A stretch of DNA of 64,000 bases from Mesorhizobium sp. J428 (GCF_024699925.1 NZ_JAJOMX010000001.1:2208001-2272000); one strand, 5' to 3'. Positions 9,773-19,482 are shown, counted from the first letter of the stretch. Made by a program: numbers and translations. Notes: generated by a model from the sequence alone, not told the origin.

Positions 9773-11554
9773 ATGACGGCGGATACGGAGATCGACAGGG
9801 CCGCGGCGCCGCCGCGGAGTACCACGCGGGCCAGGTCCTGGCTGCTCGCGCGGGCTGCCACGTCGCTGCGCCGCTTTCTCGGCCACTACGTCTTCTCGAG
9901 CCTGACGCGTCGCATCCTCGTCCTCAACCTCGCCGGTCTGGCGGTGCTGGTCTCGGGCATCCTCTACATGAACCAGTTCCGCGAGGGGCTGATCGAGGCG
10001 CGCGTCGAGAGCCTGATGACGCAGGGCGAGATCATCGCGGCCGCGATCGCGGCCTCGGCGACGGTCGACACCGATGCGATCACGCTCGATCCGGAGAAGC
10101 TGCTCGAGCTCCAGGCGGGCGAGAGCGTGAACCCGACGAATGATCAGCTCGACAGCCTCGACTTCCCGATCAACCCGGAACTGGTCGCACCTGTCCTGCG
10201 GCGGCTGATCTCGCCCACCCGCACCCGCGCGCGCATCTTCGACCGCGACGCCAACCTGCTGCTTGATTCCAAGCACATTTATTCGCGCGGCCAGATCCTG
10301 CGCTACCAGCTGCCCCCGGTCGACCAGGAACAGCAGGGCATGTTCGACCGTATCGGCAAGTTCGTCGGCAACCTCTTCCGCAGGACCGACCTGCCCGTCT
10401 ACCGCGAGCAGCCCGGCGGCAGCGGCGCGATCTATCCCGAGGTGATCAAGGCGCTGACGGGCAACCGGGCGACCGTGGTGCGCGTCAACGAGCAGGGCGA
10501 GCAGATGGTGTCCGTCGCCGTGCCGGTGCAGCGCTTCCGGGCGGTGCTCGGCGTCCTGATGCTCTCCACCGAGGGCGGCGACATCGACAACATCATCGCC
10601 GCCGAGCGCCAGGCCATTCTCAGCGTCTTCGGGGTGGCCGCGTTCGTGATGGCGCTTCTGTCGCTGCTCACGGCGTCGACCATCGCCAATCCGCTGCGGC
10701 GGTTGGCTGCGGCGGCGGTCAGGGTGCGGCGCGGCACCAAGCACCGCGAGGAAATTCCCGATTTCTCCGACCGCGAGGACGAGATCGGCAATCTGTCGAC
10801 GGCCCTGCGCGACATGACCAACGCGCTCTACGCCCGCATCGAGGCGATCGAGAGCTTCGCGGCCGATGTGAGCCACGAGCTCAAGAACCCGCTCACGTCG
10901 CTGCGCAGCGCGGTCGAAACGCTGCCGCTGGCCAGGAACGAGGATTCGCGCCAGCGGCTGATGGACGTGATCCAGCACGATGTGCGCCGCCTCGACCGGC
11001 TGATCACAGATATCTCCGACGCTTCCCGCCTCGACGCCGAGCTTGCGCGCCAGGACGCGTCGACCGTCGATCTCAAGAAGCTGGTGTCCGACCTCGTCTC
11101 CTTCTCGCGCGAGGGCGGCCGGCATAAGAAGGCGGTCGACATCGATCTCAAGGTCGGCAAGCTGCCGCAGGGGGTCAAGGGCTGGACGGTGGTCGGACAC
11201 GACCTGCGGCTGGGCCAGGTACTTACCAACCTCATCGAGAACGCCCGCTCCTTCGTGCCGGACGAAGGCGGGCGCATCGTCATCTCCATGACCCGGTCCG
11301 GACGCCGCGTCGTCGTGTCGGTGGACGACAATGGCCCGGGCATCCGCGCCGAGAACATCGACCGCATCTTCGAGCGGTTCTACACCGACCGCCCGGGCAG
11401 CGAGTCCTTCGGCCAGAACTCGGGCCTCGGCCTGTCGATCAGCCGCCAGATCGTCGAGGCGCATGGCGGCACGCTGACGGCCGAGAACATCCCCGGCATC
11501 AAGCCGGGCGACATCCGCGGCGCCCGCTTCGTCATCTCGCTGCCGGCCGAATGA
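9773..11554 (+). CDS. chvG: ChvG (ExoS-like) sensor histidine kinase
   Basis: A 593-residue membrane kinase. It has a basic cytoplasmic start and a first membrane segment at about residues 45-65 (RRILVLNLAGLAVLVSGILY). A periplasmic sensor region follows to about residue 280, then a second membrane segment with the HAMP domain. The dimerisation H-box is VSHELKNPLTSLRSAVE, and the ATPase shows NLIENA, DDNGPGI and GLGLSI. In rhizobia the periplasmic ExoR protein holds this kinase in check. Its stop overlaps the hprK start in ATGA, so the two-component system and the regulatory PTS genes are translationally linked. The N-terminus is poorly conserved, so a slightly different start is possible. 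Confidence 0.94.
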   Translation: MTADTEIDRAAAPPRSTTRARSWLLARAATSLRRFLGHYVFSSLTRRILVLNLAGLAVLVSGILYMNQFREGLIEARVESLMTQGEIIAAAIAASATVDTDAITLDPEKLLELQAGESVNPTNDQLDSLDFPINPELVAPVLRRLISPTRTRARIFDRDANLLLDSKHIYSRGQILRYQLPPVDQEQQGMFDRIGKFVGNLFRRTDLPVYREQPGGSGAIYPEVIKALTGNRATVVRVNEQGEQMVSVAVPVQRFRAVLGVLMLSTEGGDIDNIIAAERQAILSVFGVAAFVMALLSLLTASTIANPLRRLAAAAVRVRRGTKHREEIPDFSDREDEIGNLSTALRDMTNALYARIEAIESFAADVSHELKNPLTSLRSAVETLPLARNEDSRQRLMDVIQHDVRRLDRLITDISDASRLDAELARQDASTVDLKKLVSDLVSFSREGGRHKKAVDIDLKVGKLPQGVKGWTVVGHDLRLGQVLTNLIENARSFVPDEGGRIVISMTRSGRRVVVSVDDNGPGIRAENIDRIFERFYTDRPGSESFGQNSGLGLSISRQIVEAHGGTLTAENIPGIKPGDIRGARFVISLPAE

Positions 11555-12099
11555 TCCGGTCCGCCCGCGAAGGCATTCCCGACGACGCCGTGAACCTCCA
11601 TGCCTCGGTGGTCGTGTTGGACGCCGGCGCGGTGATGGTCAGGGGTGCGGCAGGGGCCGGCAAGACGCATCTGGCGCTTGCGCTGATCGAGAAATGGCAA
11701 GAGCAGGGCCGCTTCGCGCGGCTTCTGGCCGACGACCAGGTCTTCGTCATGTGTCGCGACGGCCGGCTGGTGGCGCGCACGCCGCTTGCGACCGCCGGGC
11801 TGGCGGAGATCCGCGGCGTCGGCATCGTCGAGATGCCCTATGAGCCGGCGGCGCGGGTTGATCTCGTCGTCGATCTGGCCGAAGAAGAGGGCCCGGACGC
11901 GCCGCTGTCGACGGTGCGGATCGAGGCCGTCGACCTGCCGCTTTTGACCCTGCGCCATCGCGACACGGCAGCATCCTGTGTCTCCGTTGCATGGGCGCTC
12001 GCGACAATTCGCGCCGTCCCGGACGGTCAAAACGGTGAAATTATGCTTGCCTTGGATAACGATTTGGGCTTGCCAAGCAGGCGCGGGCGGACAACATAG
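11551..12099 (+). CDS. hprK: Short alphaproteobacterial HPr kinase/phosphorylase
   Basis: A 182-residue protein holding only the kinase half of HprK, against about 310 residues in Firmicutes. The P-loop GAAGAGKTHLALAL lies at about residues 32-45, followed by LADDQVFV and VGIVEMPY. It phosphorylates HPr on a serine, linking carbon and nitrogen status to transcription. The start codon overlaps the chvG stop (ATGA). Downstream lie the EIIA-Man and HPr genes, its substrate, which supports the function. The N-terminal HprK domain is absent, as usual in this class. The final 60 residues are less typical, so the C-terminal boundary is less certain. Confidence 0.9.
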   Translation: MIRSAREGIPDDAVNLHASVVVLDAGAVMVRGAAGAGKTHLALALIEKWQEQGRFARLLADDQVFVMCRDGRLVARTPLATAGLAEIRGVGIVEMPYEPAARVDLVVDLAEEEGPDAPLSTVRIEAVDLPLLTLRHRDTAASCVSVAWALATIRAVPDGQNGEIMLALDNDLGLPSRRGRTT

Positions 12100-12177
12100 C
12101 CCACTCCGCCGACCGGCACGGCCGGGTCGCGTCCATCAGAGTATGCACCTGAGCGGTGTGTCGGGAGTCTGCACAGT

Positions 12178-12579
12178 ATGATCGGTCTCGTGCTCGTCAC
12201 GCACGGTCGTTTGGCTGAAGAGTTCCGCAATGCAGTGGAACATGTCGTCGGGCCCCAGAAGAATCTCGAAACCGTCTGCATCGGACCCGACGACGACATG
12301 GAGCAGCGCCGGCTCGACATCATCGCGGCCGTGCGCAAGGCCGACAGCGGCTCGGGCGTGATCATGCTCACCGACATGTTCGGCGGCACGCCCTCCAACC
12401 TCGCGATCTCGGTGATGAACCCGGGTCGGGTCGAGGTGATCGCCGGCATGAACCTGCCGATGCTGATCAAGCTGTCGAGCGTGCGCGCGGGCGACAACAT
12501 GCAGGCGGCGATCGACGAGGCTCAGGCCGCCGGACGCAAATACATCAACGTCGCGAGCCAGGTGTTGACCGGGAAATGA
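12178..12579 (+). CDS. PTS EIIA-mannose-family regulatory protein
   Basis: A 133-residue single-domain EIIA of the mannose family, with the phosphoacceptor His9 in LVTHGRLAEE and the family loop LTDMFGGTPSNLA. No EIIB, EIIC or EIID sugar permease is nearby. With HprK and HPr alongside, it belongs to the regulatory PTS of alphaproteobacteria, a signalling relay rather than a sugar transporter. Known targets in rhizobia include dicarboxylate and carbon-storage genes. It starts 78 bases after hprK, and its stop overlaps the HPr start in ATGA. It is usually labelled manX or ptsIIA-Man. Confidence 0.93.
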   Translation: MIGLVLVTHGRLAEEFRNAVEHVVGPQKNLETVCIGPDDDMEQRRLDIIAAVRKADSGSGVIMLTDMFGGTPSNLAISVMNPGRVEVIAGMNLPMLIKLSSVRAGDNMQAAIDEAQAAGRKYINVASQVLTGK

Positions 12580-12863
12580 AGGCCGACGTCGAGAAGATCA
12601 CCCGCGAACTGCCGATCATCAACCAGCGAGGCCTGCATGCGCGCGCCTCCGCGAAGTTCGTCCAGACGGTGAACCGGTTCAACGCCGCGGTCACCGTCGA
12701 GAAGGACGGTGTCTCCGTCGGCGGCAATTCGATCATGGGCCTGATGATGCTTGCTGCGAGCCCCGGATGCTGCATCCGGGTCTCGGCGAGCGGGCCGGAC
12801 GCCCCCGACGTCATCGCAGCGCTCGAGGTCTTGATCGCCGATCGCTTCGGCGAGGAGATGTGA
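12576..12863 (+). CDS. ptsH: HPr phosphocarrier protein of the regulatory PTS
   Basis: A 95-residue HPr with the phospho-accepting His21 in QRGLHARAS and the regulatory serine Ser52 in GGNSIMGLMML, the site HprK would modify. Both sites are intact, so the protein can carry both phosphate marks. A nine-residue N-terminal extension precedes the normal HPr fold. It is coupled by an ATGA overlap to the EIIA gene and ends the chvI-chvG-hprK-EIIA-HPr cluster. Enzyme I (PtsP) is not in the window. The name npr or ptsO is also used for this type. Confidence 0.93.
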   Translation: MKADVEKITRELPIINQRGLHARASAKFVQTVNRFNAAVTVEKDGVSVGGNSIMGLMMLAASPGCCIRVSASGPDAPDVIAALEVLIADRFGEEM

Positions 12864-12889
12864 TCGGCGCGACGCGGTCACATGCAGGG

Positions 12890-12905
12890 ATAAAGATTTC
12901 TTTAT
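12890..12905. promoter_or_regulatory. Perfect inverted repeat upstream of ahcY, candidate SAM/SAH-responsive operator
   Basis: ATAAAGA and TCTTTAT form a perfect 7-bp inverted repeat around a central TT, 104 bases before the ahcY start. GGGA and TCCC flank it, so the transcript could also form a hairpin. ATAAAGA-NN-TCTTTAT resembles elements I associate with ArsR-type methionine-cycle regulators in Proteobacteria. That link is from memory and is inference. Confidence 0.55.
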
Positions 12906-13009
12906 GTCCCATTGAGATCGGGGCGTCTGTCTGCTAGGGAAACCGCCGAAACGGGCCGCCCCGCGACTGGCGGCGTGCCTGGTCCAAAGCCTTTCATACG
13001 GAGCAGACC

Positions 13010-14404
13010 ATGGCCAACGACTATGTGATTGCCGACATCAAGCTTGCGGACTGGGGCCGCAAGGAGATCGAGATCGCCGAGACTGAGATGCCCGGCCTCA
13101 TGGCGGCGCGCAAGGAATTCGGATCGTCCAAGCCGCTCAAGGGCGCGCGCATCTCCGGCTCGCTTCACATGACCATCCAGACGGCGGTGCTGATCGAGAC
13201 GCTGAAGGCGCTCGGCGCCGACGTGCGCTGGGCTTCCTGCAACATCTTCTCGACGCAGGACCATGCCGCTGCGGCGATCGCCGCAGCTGGCACGCCGGTC
13301 TTCGCGGTCAAGGGCGAGAACCTGACCGAATACTGGGAATACACCGACAAGATCTTCCAGTGGGCCGACGGCGGCACCACCAACATGATCCTGGACGACG
13401 GCGGCGACGCCACCATGGCCATCCTGATCGGCGCCCGCGCCGAAGCCGGCGAGGACGTGCTCTCCAAGCCGGGCAACGAGGAGGAGGAGATCCTCTTCGC
13501 GCAGATCAAGAAACGCATGGCCGCCACCCCTGGCTTCTTCACCAAGAACCGTGACGCCATCCGCGGCGTCACCGAGGAAACGACCACCGGCGTCAACCGC
13601 CTTTACCAGCTGCAGAAGAAGGGCCTGCTGCCCTTCCCGGCGATCAACGTCAACGACTCGGTCACCAAGTCGAAGTTCGACAACAAATACGGCTGCAAGG
13701 AATCGCTGGTGGACGGCATCCGCCGCGGCACCGACGTGATGATGGCCGGCAAGGTCGCGGTCGTCTGCGGCTACGGCGACGTCGGCAAGGGCTCGGCCGC
13801 CTCGCTGAAGGGCGCCGGCGCTCGCGTCAAGGTCACCGAGGTCGACCCGATCTGCGCGCTGCAGGCTGCAATGGACGGGTTCGAGGTCGTGACGCTTGAG
13901 GACGCGGCCCCGACGGCCGACATCGTCATCACGACGACCGGCAACAAGGACGTCATCACCATCGAGCATATGCGCCAGTTCAAGGACATGGCGATCGTCG
14001 GAAACATCGGCCACTTCGACAACGAGATCCAGGTCGCCGCGCTGCGCAACCTGAAGTGGACCAACGTCAAGCCGCAGGTCGACATGATCGAGTTCCCGGG
14101 CGGCAAGCGCATTATCCTTCTGTCGGAAGGCCGCCTGCTCAATCTCGGCAATGCCACCGGCCATCCGAGCTTTGTCATGTCGGCATCGTTCACCAACCAG
14201 GTGCTGGCCCAGATTGAGCTCTGGACCAAGCCCGGCGTCTATAAGAACGAGGTCTATGTGCTCCCCAAGCATCTGGATGAAAAGGTCGCCCGCCTGCACC
14301 TCGAGAAGCTTGGCGCCAAGCTCACCGAGCTTTCGGGAGAACAGGCTGCCTATATCGGTGTGCCGCAGAGTGGTCCGTTCAAGGCCGAACACTACCGCTA
14401 TTGA
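13010..14404 (+). CDS. ahcY: S-adenosyl-L-homocysteine hydrolase
   Basis: A 464-residue NAD-dependent enzyme that cleaves S-adenosylhomocysteine to adenosine and homocysteine, removing the product inhibitor of methyltransferases and feeding the methionine cycle. It contains [17 protein letters not shown], the substrate-site motif [20 protein letters not shown] (here [13 protein letters not shown]), the NAD-binding [10 protein letters not shown] and the C-terminal HYRY that closes over the cofactor. The length fits the bacterial form with the roughly 40-residue insert. An AGGAG-like site is weak (GGAGCAGACC). An inverted repeat at 12890-12905 lies upstream and a strong terminator at 14432-14470 follows. 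Confidence 0.97.
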   Translation: MANDYVIADIKLADWGRKEIEIAETEMPGLMAARKEFGSSKPLKGARISGSLHMTIQTAVLIETLKALGADVRWASCNIFSTQDHAAAAIAAAGTPVFAVKGENLTEYWEYTDKIFQWADGGTTNMILDDGGDATMAILIGARAEAGEDVLSKPGNEEEEILFAQIKKRMAATPGFFTKNRDAIRGVTEETTTGVNRLYQLQKKGLLPFPAINVNDSVTKSKFDNKYGCKESLVDGIRRGTDVMMAGKVAVVCGYGDVGKGSAASLKGAGARVKVTEVDPICALQAAMDGFEVVTLEDAAPTADIVITTTGNKDVITIEHMRQFKDMAIVGNIGHFDNEIQVAALRNLKWTNVKPQVDMIEFPGGKRIILLSEGRLLNLGNATGHPSFVMSASFTNQVLAQIELWTKPGVYKNEVYVLPKHLDEKVARLHLEKLGAKLTELSGEQAAYIGVPQSGPFKAEHYRY

Positions 14405-14431
14405 TCTGACAGTCTGCAAATACAGTATCTA

Positions 14432-14470
14432 GATGCCGGTTGCGCATATGCGCGGCCGGCATCATTTTTT
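14432..14470 (+). terminator. Rho-independent terminator of ahcY
   Basis: GATGCCGG (14432-14439) pairs with CCGGCATC (14456-14463), with an inner GC-rich palindrome (TGCGCATATGCGC), followed by six T residues. It begins 27 bases after the ahcY stop. The rest of the spacer up to the kinase gene at 14693 (about 220 bases) shows no gene. Confidence 0.9.
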
Positions 14471-14692
14471 GCCTCGACGCTGCTTCCCGCAGATTCCCCT
14501 TGAGGCTATGTTGAGCTGATTCGCGGCGTTTTCCGCCCGCAAGATTGCCTTCCGGCGATTTGTTTCTGGTTCTCCGGCAAAGATCGGTCTCGTGTCCAGT
14601 GCGCGGGAACGAAAGGGGATTCCGGTGTTGCGGCCACCGGGGGCGGAGCGACGGCGCGGCAGACGGCATGAAAAGGCCGGAGAGGACGAGGC

Positions 14693-17256
14693 ATGCCCGG
14701 GGACATCCGGACGGACGCGGCGCGCGGGGGCAGCCGTGACACGACCGATTCAATCGGTAGCGCCGCACGGCGCGACAGGAAGGCCATCTTTGGCCTGCGC
14801 AATCCTTTGAAAGCGGGGGTGAGCCTCGCCGCCGTCTCGCTTTTTGCCGGTGCGGCGCCCGTCGCGGCGCTCGACCTGACGACGATGCAGGCGGAAATGA
14901 GCGTCGCCACCTCCGACGTCATCCAGGTCGCGGTCTTCGCCGGCATAATGGGAGCCGCGCTCCTTTCGGCCATCTGGCTCATCCGCGAGCGCGGACGCAT
15001 CGCGGCGGACAATCTCGAGCTGCGAGGGCGGCTCGCGGAACAGAACACGGCGCTGCAGCGAGCGGAATCGCTGCTGAACTTGAATGACCAGCGGCTGGTC
15101 GTGTGGATGAAGGACAGAGCAAAGCCCGACGTGGTGGGCTCGCTCGGACTCGCGGCGGGCGTGCCGGAAGAGCGCGCGACCTTCCTCGCCTTCGGCCGCT
15201 GGCTGATGGCGCGTTCGGCCTCGCAGCTCGAACGTGCGATCGCAGACCTCCGCGAGAAGGGCCGGACCTTCGAACTGGTTGTCGAGACGCAGCGCGGCTC
15301 GCTGCTTGAGGCGCACGGGCGCAACTCGGCGTCCAACGCCATCGTCCGCTTCGTATCGCTCTCCGACGCGCAGACCGAGCATGCCAGGCTCCGCGCCGAG
15401 CATATGTCGCTGCAATCGGAATACGAGACCATTCGCGGCCTGATCGACGCCCTGCCGATGCCGTTCTGGCTGCGCGAGCTGGAGGGACGCCTGCGCTGGG
15501 TAAACCCGGCCTACGCCGCCGCGGTCGAGACCAATGAGACGGCGGACGTCGTCCGCGACGGCAAGGAGCTATTGCCGACATCGGTGCGCGACGCCATCGC
15601 CGCGCGCCATCGTGACGGAAAGCTGTTCGAGCAGACCGTCTCGACCGTGATCCGTGGCGACCGCCGGCTGTTCTCCGTCGTCGACTATGCCGGCCACGAA
15701 GGCATCGCCGGCATCGCGACGGACCGCACGGAGATCGAGACGGTGCGCGAGGAACTCCGCAAGGTCCAGCGTAGCCATTCCGAGACGCTGGACCAGCTCA
15801 CCACCGCCGTCGCCATCTTCGACGCGCAAGAGAAGCTGCGCTTCTACAACCAGGCCTTCCAGAAACTGTGGGATCTCGACGTGGCCTTCCTCGACAGCGC
15901 GCCGGCCAATGCGCTGCTGCTCGACCGGCTGCGCACCGACGGCCGCATCCCCGAGCAGCCGGAATGGCGGCGCTGGAAGGAAGGCGTGCTGTCCGCCTAC
16001 CGCGCCGTGCAGTCGCAGGAAGACTGGTGGCACCTGCCCGACGGCCGCGTACCATCCGCGTCGTCGCCAATCCGCATCCGGCCGGCGGCGTCACCTGGGT
16101 GTTCGAGAACCTCACGGAACGGATGGATCTCGAAAGCCGCTACAATGCCGCCGTGCGCGTGCAGGGTGAGACGCTGGACAATCTGGCGGAAGGTGTCGCC
16201 GTGTTCGGCCCAGACGGCCGGCTGCGCCTGTCCAACCCGTCCTTCGCCAAGCTCTGGGGCCTGCCGGAAGAACTCGCGCGCCCCGACACGCACATCAAGG
16301 CGATCCGCGCGGCCTGCGAGCTCACCGCCAAGGACAGCCCTTGGGCCGGCTTCGCGGCCGACGTGACCGGCTTCGCCGACGAACGCCGCGACCGCCGCGG
16401 CCAGGTCGAGATGAACGACGGCGCGGTGCTGCGCTACGCCCTGATCAATCTGCCCAACGGCCAGGTGATGATCACCTTCGTCGACGTGACCGACACGGTG
16501 AACGTCGAGCGCGCGCTGAAGGACAAGAACGAAGCGCTTCAGATGGCCGACCAGCTGAAGAACGACTTCGTCCAGCACGTCTCCTACGAGCTGCGCTCGC
16601 CACTTACCAACATCATCGGATTCACCGAACTTCTGGCGCTGCCCGACACCGGCCCGCTGCTGCAGCGGCAGCGCGAGTATCTCGACCATATCGGCTCGTC
16701 CTCGTCGGTGCTTCTCACCATCGTCAACGACATCCTCGACCTCGCGACCGTGGATGCCGGCATCATGGAGCTCGACATCGGCGAGGTGGACGTCGACCGC
16801 ATCGTCAAGCAGTCGGCCGAGCTGATCGCCGAACGGCTGCGCGAGCACGGCATCGAGCTCGACGTCGACCTGTCGGCCGCGCCGCAGCGCTTCCGCGCCG
16901 ACGAGAACCGTGTGCGGCAGGTCCTGTTCAACCTGCTCTCCAACGCCGTCAATTACGCGCCGGACGGCAGCCGCATCACGCTCGCCTGCCGCGGCAAGGG
17001 CGGCCTGATCGAGTTCTCGGTGACGGACGAAGGACCCGGCATCCCGGCCGAGGTGCTCGACACGGTCTACCGCCGCTTCGAATCCCGCGCCAATGGCGGC
17101 CGCCGCCGCGGCGCCGGGCTCGGGCTGTCGATCGTCAAGAGCTTCGTCGAGCTGCATGGCGGCCAGGTCGAGATCTCGACCGGAAAGGGCCGCGGCACCA
17201 CCGTGACCTGCCGCTTCCCCAGCGAACCGGACGCGATGCGCCCCGCGGCGGAATGA
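14693..17256 (+). pseudogene. PAS-domain sensor histidine kinase, interrupted by a frameshift near 16047
   Basis: The frame opened at 14693 encodes an N-terminal membrane segment region (residues about 45-100) and PAS-like regions up to HLPDGR. It then loses homology. The other frame picks up exactly there with TIRVVANPHPAGG and runs through a further PAS region, the H-box VSYELRSPLTNI, LLSNAVNYAP, DEGPGIP and GAGLGLSIV to the stop at 17256. Two extra bases lie directly before the GTAC at 16049. Removing them restores D-G-R-T-I-R-V. The intact protein would be about 850 residues. The kinase-after-ahcY arrangement is conserved in rhizobia; the signal it senses is unknown. Every other motif is intact, so the frameshift may be a sequencing error. 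Confidence 0.85.
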
Positions 17257-17257
17257 C

Positions 17258-18757
17258 ATGCCTCCTGAAACGCTGACGATCGAGCTCGCAGACGAAGCCG
17301 CAACGACACGCCTCGGCGCGGACATCGCCGCCGTGGCGCGCATCGGCGACGTCTTCGCCCTGTCCGGCGATCTCGGCGCCGGCAAGACGACGCTTGCGCG
17401 CGGCTTCGTGCGGGCGCTTGCCGGCGATCCGGCGATGGATGTGCCGAGCCCCACCTTCACGCTCGTCCAGTCCTATGCGGGGCGTCTCCCCGTCCATCAT
17501 TTCGACCTCTACCGCCTCGCATCGGGCTCCGATCTCGACGAGCTCGGCTTCGACGAGGCGGTAAGCGACGGCGTCGCGCTGGTCGAATGGCCCGAGCGTG
17601 CCGACGACCTGCTGCCGGCGAGCCGCATCCGCATCGTGCTCGCGCATCTCGGCAGCGGCCGCCTCGCGACCATCGAAGGTCCGGAAGAGGCGCTCCGCCG
17701 CCTGCGCCGCACGCTCGCGATCCGCCGGTTCCTCGCCGGGGCCGGCGCGCCGGAGGCGACGCGCACCTTCCTGCTCGGCGATGCCTCGACGCGCACCTAC
17801 GAAACGGTGACGGAGCCCACCCGGCCGAAGCGTATCCTGATGAATGCGGCGCGCCAGCCCGACGGCCCTCCGATCCGCGACGGCAAGCCCTACAGCCAGA
17901 TCGCCCATCTCGCCGAATCCGTGACGCCCTTCGTCGCCATCGCCAAAGCGCTCGCCGCTCGCGGCTTCTGCGCCCCGAAGATCTTCGCGCAGGATCTGGA
18001 CCAGGGCCTGCTGCTGATCGAGCATCTCGGCGATGCCGGCTTCCTCGACGCCTCCGGCGCCCCGGTGCGCGAGCGGTATCTCGCCGCCGCCACCCTGCTT
18101 GCCGAGCTGCACCGCCAGAGCTGGCCGCAGGAGATTGAGGCCGCGCCCGGCGTGGTCCATCGCCTTCCGGTCTATGATCGCGAGGCGATGATGATCGAGG
18201 TGGAGCTTCTCACCGACTGGTATGTGCCGGCCGAGACCGGCCGTGCCGTCGAGGACGCGGAGCGGGCCGACTACCGTGCTGCCTGGGATGCCGCGATCGC
18301 GCGCCTTGCCTTGGCCGAGAAGAGCATCGTGCTGCGCGACTATCATTCGCCCAACCTCATCTGGCGCGAGGACCGGAAAGGCAACGACCGGCTCGGCGTC
18401 ATCGACTTCCAGGACGCGCTCTGGGGCCCTGCCGCCTATGACGTCGCCTCGCTGGCACTCGACGCGCGCGTCACGATCCCGCCGGAGCTGGAGCGGGCGA
18501 CGGTGGACGCCTACAAGGCGGCGCGGCATGCGCATGGCGGCTTCGACGAGGCTGCCTTCGACCAGGCCTATGCCATCATGGCCGCACAGCGGAACTCGAA
18601 GATCCTCGGCATCTTCGTCCGGCTCAACAAGCGCGACGGCAAACCGCAATATCTGAAGCACCTGCCGCGCATCCGCGACTATGTCGCGCGCGTCCTGCCG
18701 CATCCGGCTCTTGCCGAGGTGCGCGAATTCTACCTGTCGCGCGGGCTGGCCGGATGA
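17258..18757 (+). CDS. TsaE - AmgK fusion: t6A-modification ATPase joined to an aminoglycoside-kinase-like sugar kinase
   Basis: A 499-residue two-domain protein. Residues 1-150 are TsaE: P-loop LSGDLGAGKTTLARG, PSPTFTLVQSY, FDLYRL and VEWPER. TsaE is the ATPase of the TsaBDE complex that makes t6A on tRNAs reading ANN codons. Residues 160-499 form a phosphotransferase fold with RDYHSPNLIW and GVIDFQDALWG, as in AmgK, which phosphorylates the anomeric OH of MurNAc or GlcNAc. The next gene, overlapping by ATGA, is MurU-like, the partner of AmgK in the fosfomycin-bypass cell-wall recycling route of Pseudomonas. It starts one base after the kinase stop. The fusion is clear from sequence; the sugar substrate is inferred from context. 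Confidence 0.9.
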   Translation: MPPETLTIELADEAATTRLGADIAAVARIGDVFALSGDLGAGKTTLARGFVRALAGDPAMDVPSPTFTLVQSYAGRLPVHHFDLYRLASGSDLDELGFDEAVSDGVALVEWPERADDLLPASRIRIVLAHLGSGRLATIEGPEEALRRLRRTLAIRRFLAGAGAPEATRTFLLGDASTRTYETVTEPTRPKRILMNAARQPDGPPIRDGKPYSQIAHLAESVTPFVAIAKALAARGFCAPKIFAQDLDQGLLLIEHLGDAGFLDASGAPVRERYLAAATLLAELHRQSWPQEIEAAPGVVHRLPVYDREAMMIEVELLTDWYVPAETGRAVEDAERADYRAAWDAAIARLALAEKSIVLRDYHSPNLIWREDRKGNDRLGVIDFQDALWGPAAYDVASLALDARVTIPPELERATVDAYKAARHAHGGFDEAAFDQAYAIMAAQRNSKILGIFVRLNKRDGKPQYLKHLPRIRDYVARVLPHPALAEVREFYLSRGLAG

Positions 18758-19482
18758 GTTCCGTTCCGTCGAAGGCAATGGTCCTCGCCGCCGGCCTCGG
18801 CAAGCGCATGCGGCCGATCACCGACACGATTCCGAAGCCGCTGGTGAAGATAGCCGGCAAACCAATGATCGACTGGGGCCTGGACGCGCTCGCGGATGCG
18901 GGCGTCGAGACCGCGGTCGTGAACGTGCACTACCTCCCCGACCAGATCGTCGCCCACCTCGCCGGGAGAACGAAACCAGCCATCGAGATCTCCGACGAGC
19001 GCGACGCGCTGCTAGAATCCGGCGGCGGCATCATTCGGGCGCTGCCTAGGCTCGGCCCGGCCCCCTTCTTCGTCCTCAACGCCGACACGTTCTGGATCGA
19101 CCGGGCGGACAACAATCTGGTCCGCCTCGGGCTTGCCTGGAACGACGCGGAGATGGATATTCTCCTCATGCTGGCCAGGCTCGATCAGGCGACGGGGCAT
19201 TCGGGAGGGACGGACTTCCTGCTGGCGTCCGACGGACGGCTTTCGCGCGCGAAAGGCGATCCGAAAGGGTTGATCTACGCCGGCGCCGCGATCGTCCATC
19301 CGCGCATCTTCAACCACGCTCCGGCCGGCGCGCATTCGCTCAATGCCGAGTTCGACGCGGCGCTCGCCGCCGGCCGCCTGCACGGCATGGTCATGGACGG
19401 CGACTGGATCACTGTCGGCACGCCCGATGCCATAGCTCCCGCCGAGGCGGCAGTCGCACGGGCTGTCGCGAAGCCGCGATGA
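18754..19482 (+). CDS. murU: MurU-like nucleotidyltransferase (N-acetylmuramate-1-phosphate uridylyltransferase)
   Basis: A 242-residue sugar-1-phosphate nucleotidyltransferase with the Rossmann-like signature MVLAAGLGKRMRPIT, IPKPLVKIAGKPMI (catalytic Lys), NADTFW (metal Asp) and WITVGTP near the end. The short length and context fit MurU, which makes UDP-MurNAc from MurNAc-1-phosphate and lets the cell re-use peptidoglycan without MurA. It is coupled by ATGA to the TsaE-AmgK gene upstream and to addB downstream. A mannose-1-phosphate guanylyltransferase label is common for this family in automatic annotation, but the AmgK neighbour argues for MurU. Confidence 0.85.
   Translation: MSSVPSKAMVLAAGLGKRMRPITDTIPKPLVKIAGKPMIDWGLDALADAGVETAVVNVHYLPDQIVAHLAGRTKPAIEISDERDALLESGGGIIRALPRLGPAPFFVLNADTFWIDRADNNLVRLGLAWNDAEMDILLMLARLDQATGHSGGTDFLLASDGRLSRAKGDPKGLIYAGAAIVHPRIFNHAPAGAHSLNAEFDAALAAGRLHGMVMDGDWITVGTPDAIAPAEAAVARAVAKPR

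Noticed and set aside
9773..9825. A hidden frameshift at the GTAC in the chvG N-terminus (9819)
   Set aside because: The alternative frame upstream hits a stop at once, and the present start fits the family, so the site appears intact.
12864..13009. A SAH riboswitch before ahcY
   Set aside because: I could not fold the conserved SAH aptamer here; the only clear element is the AT-rich palindrome.
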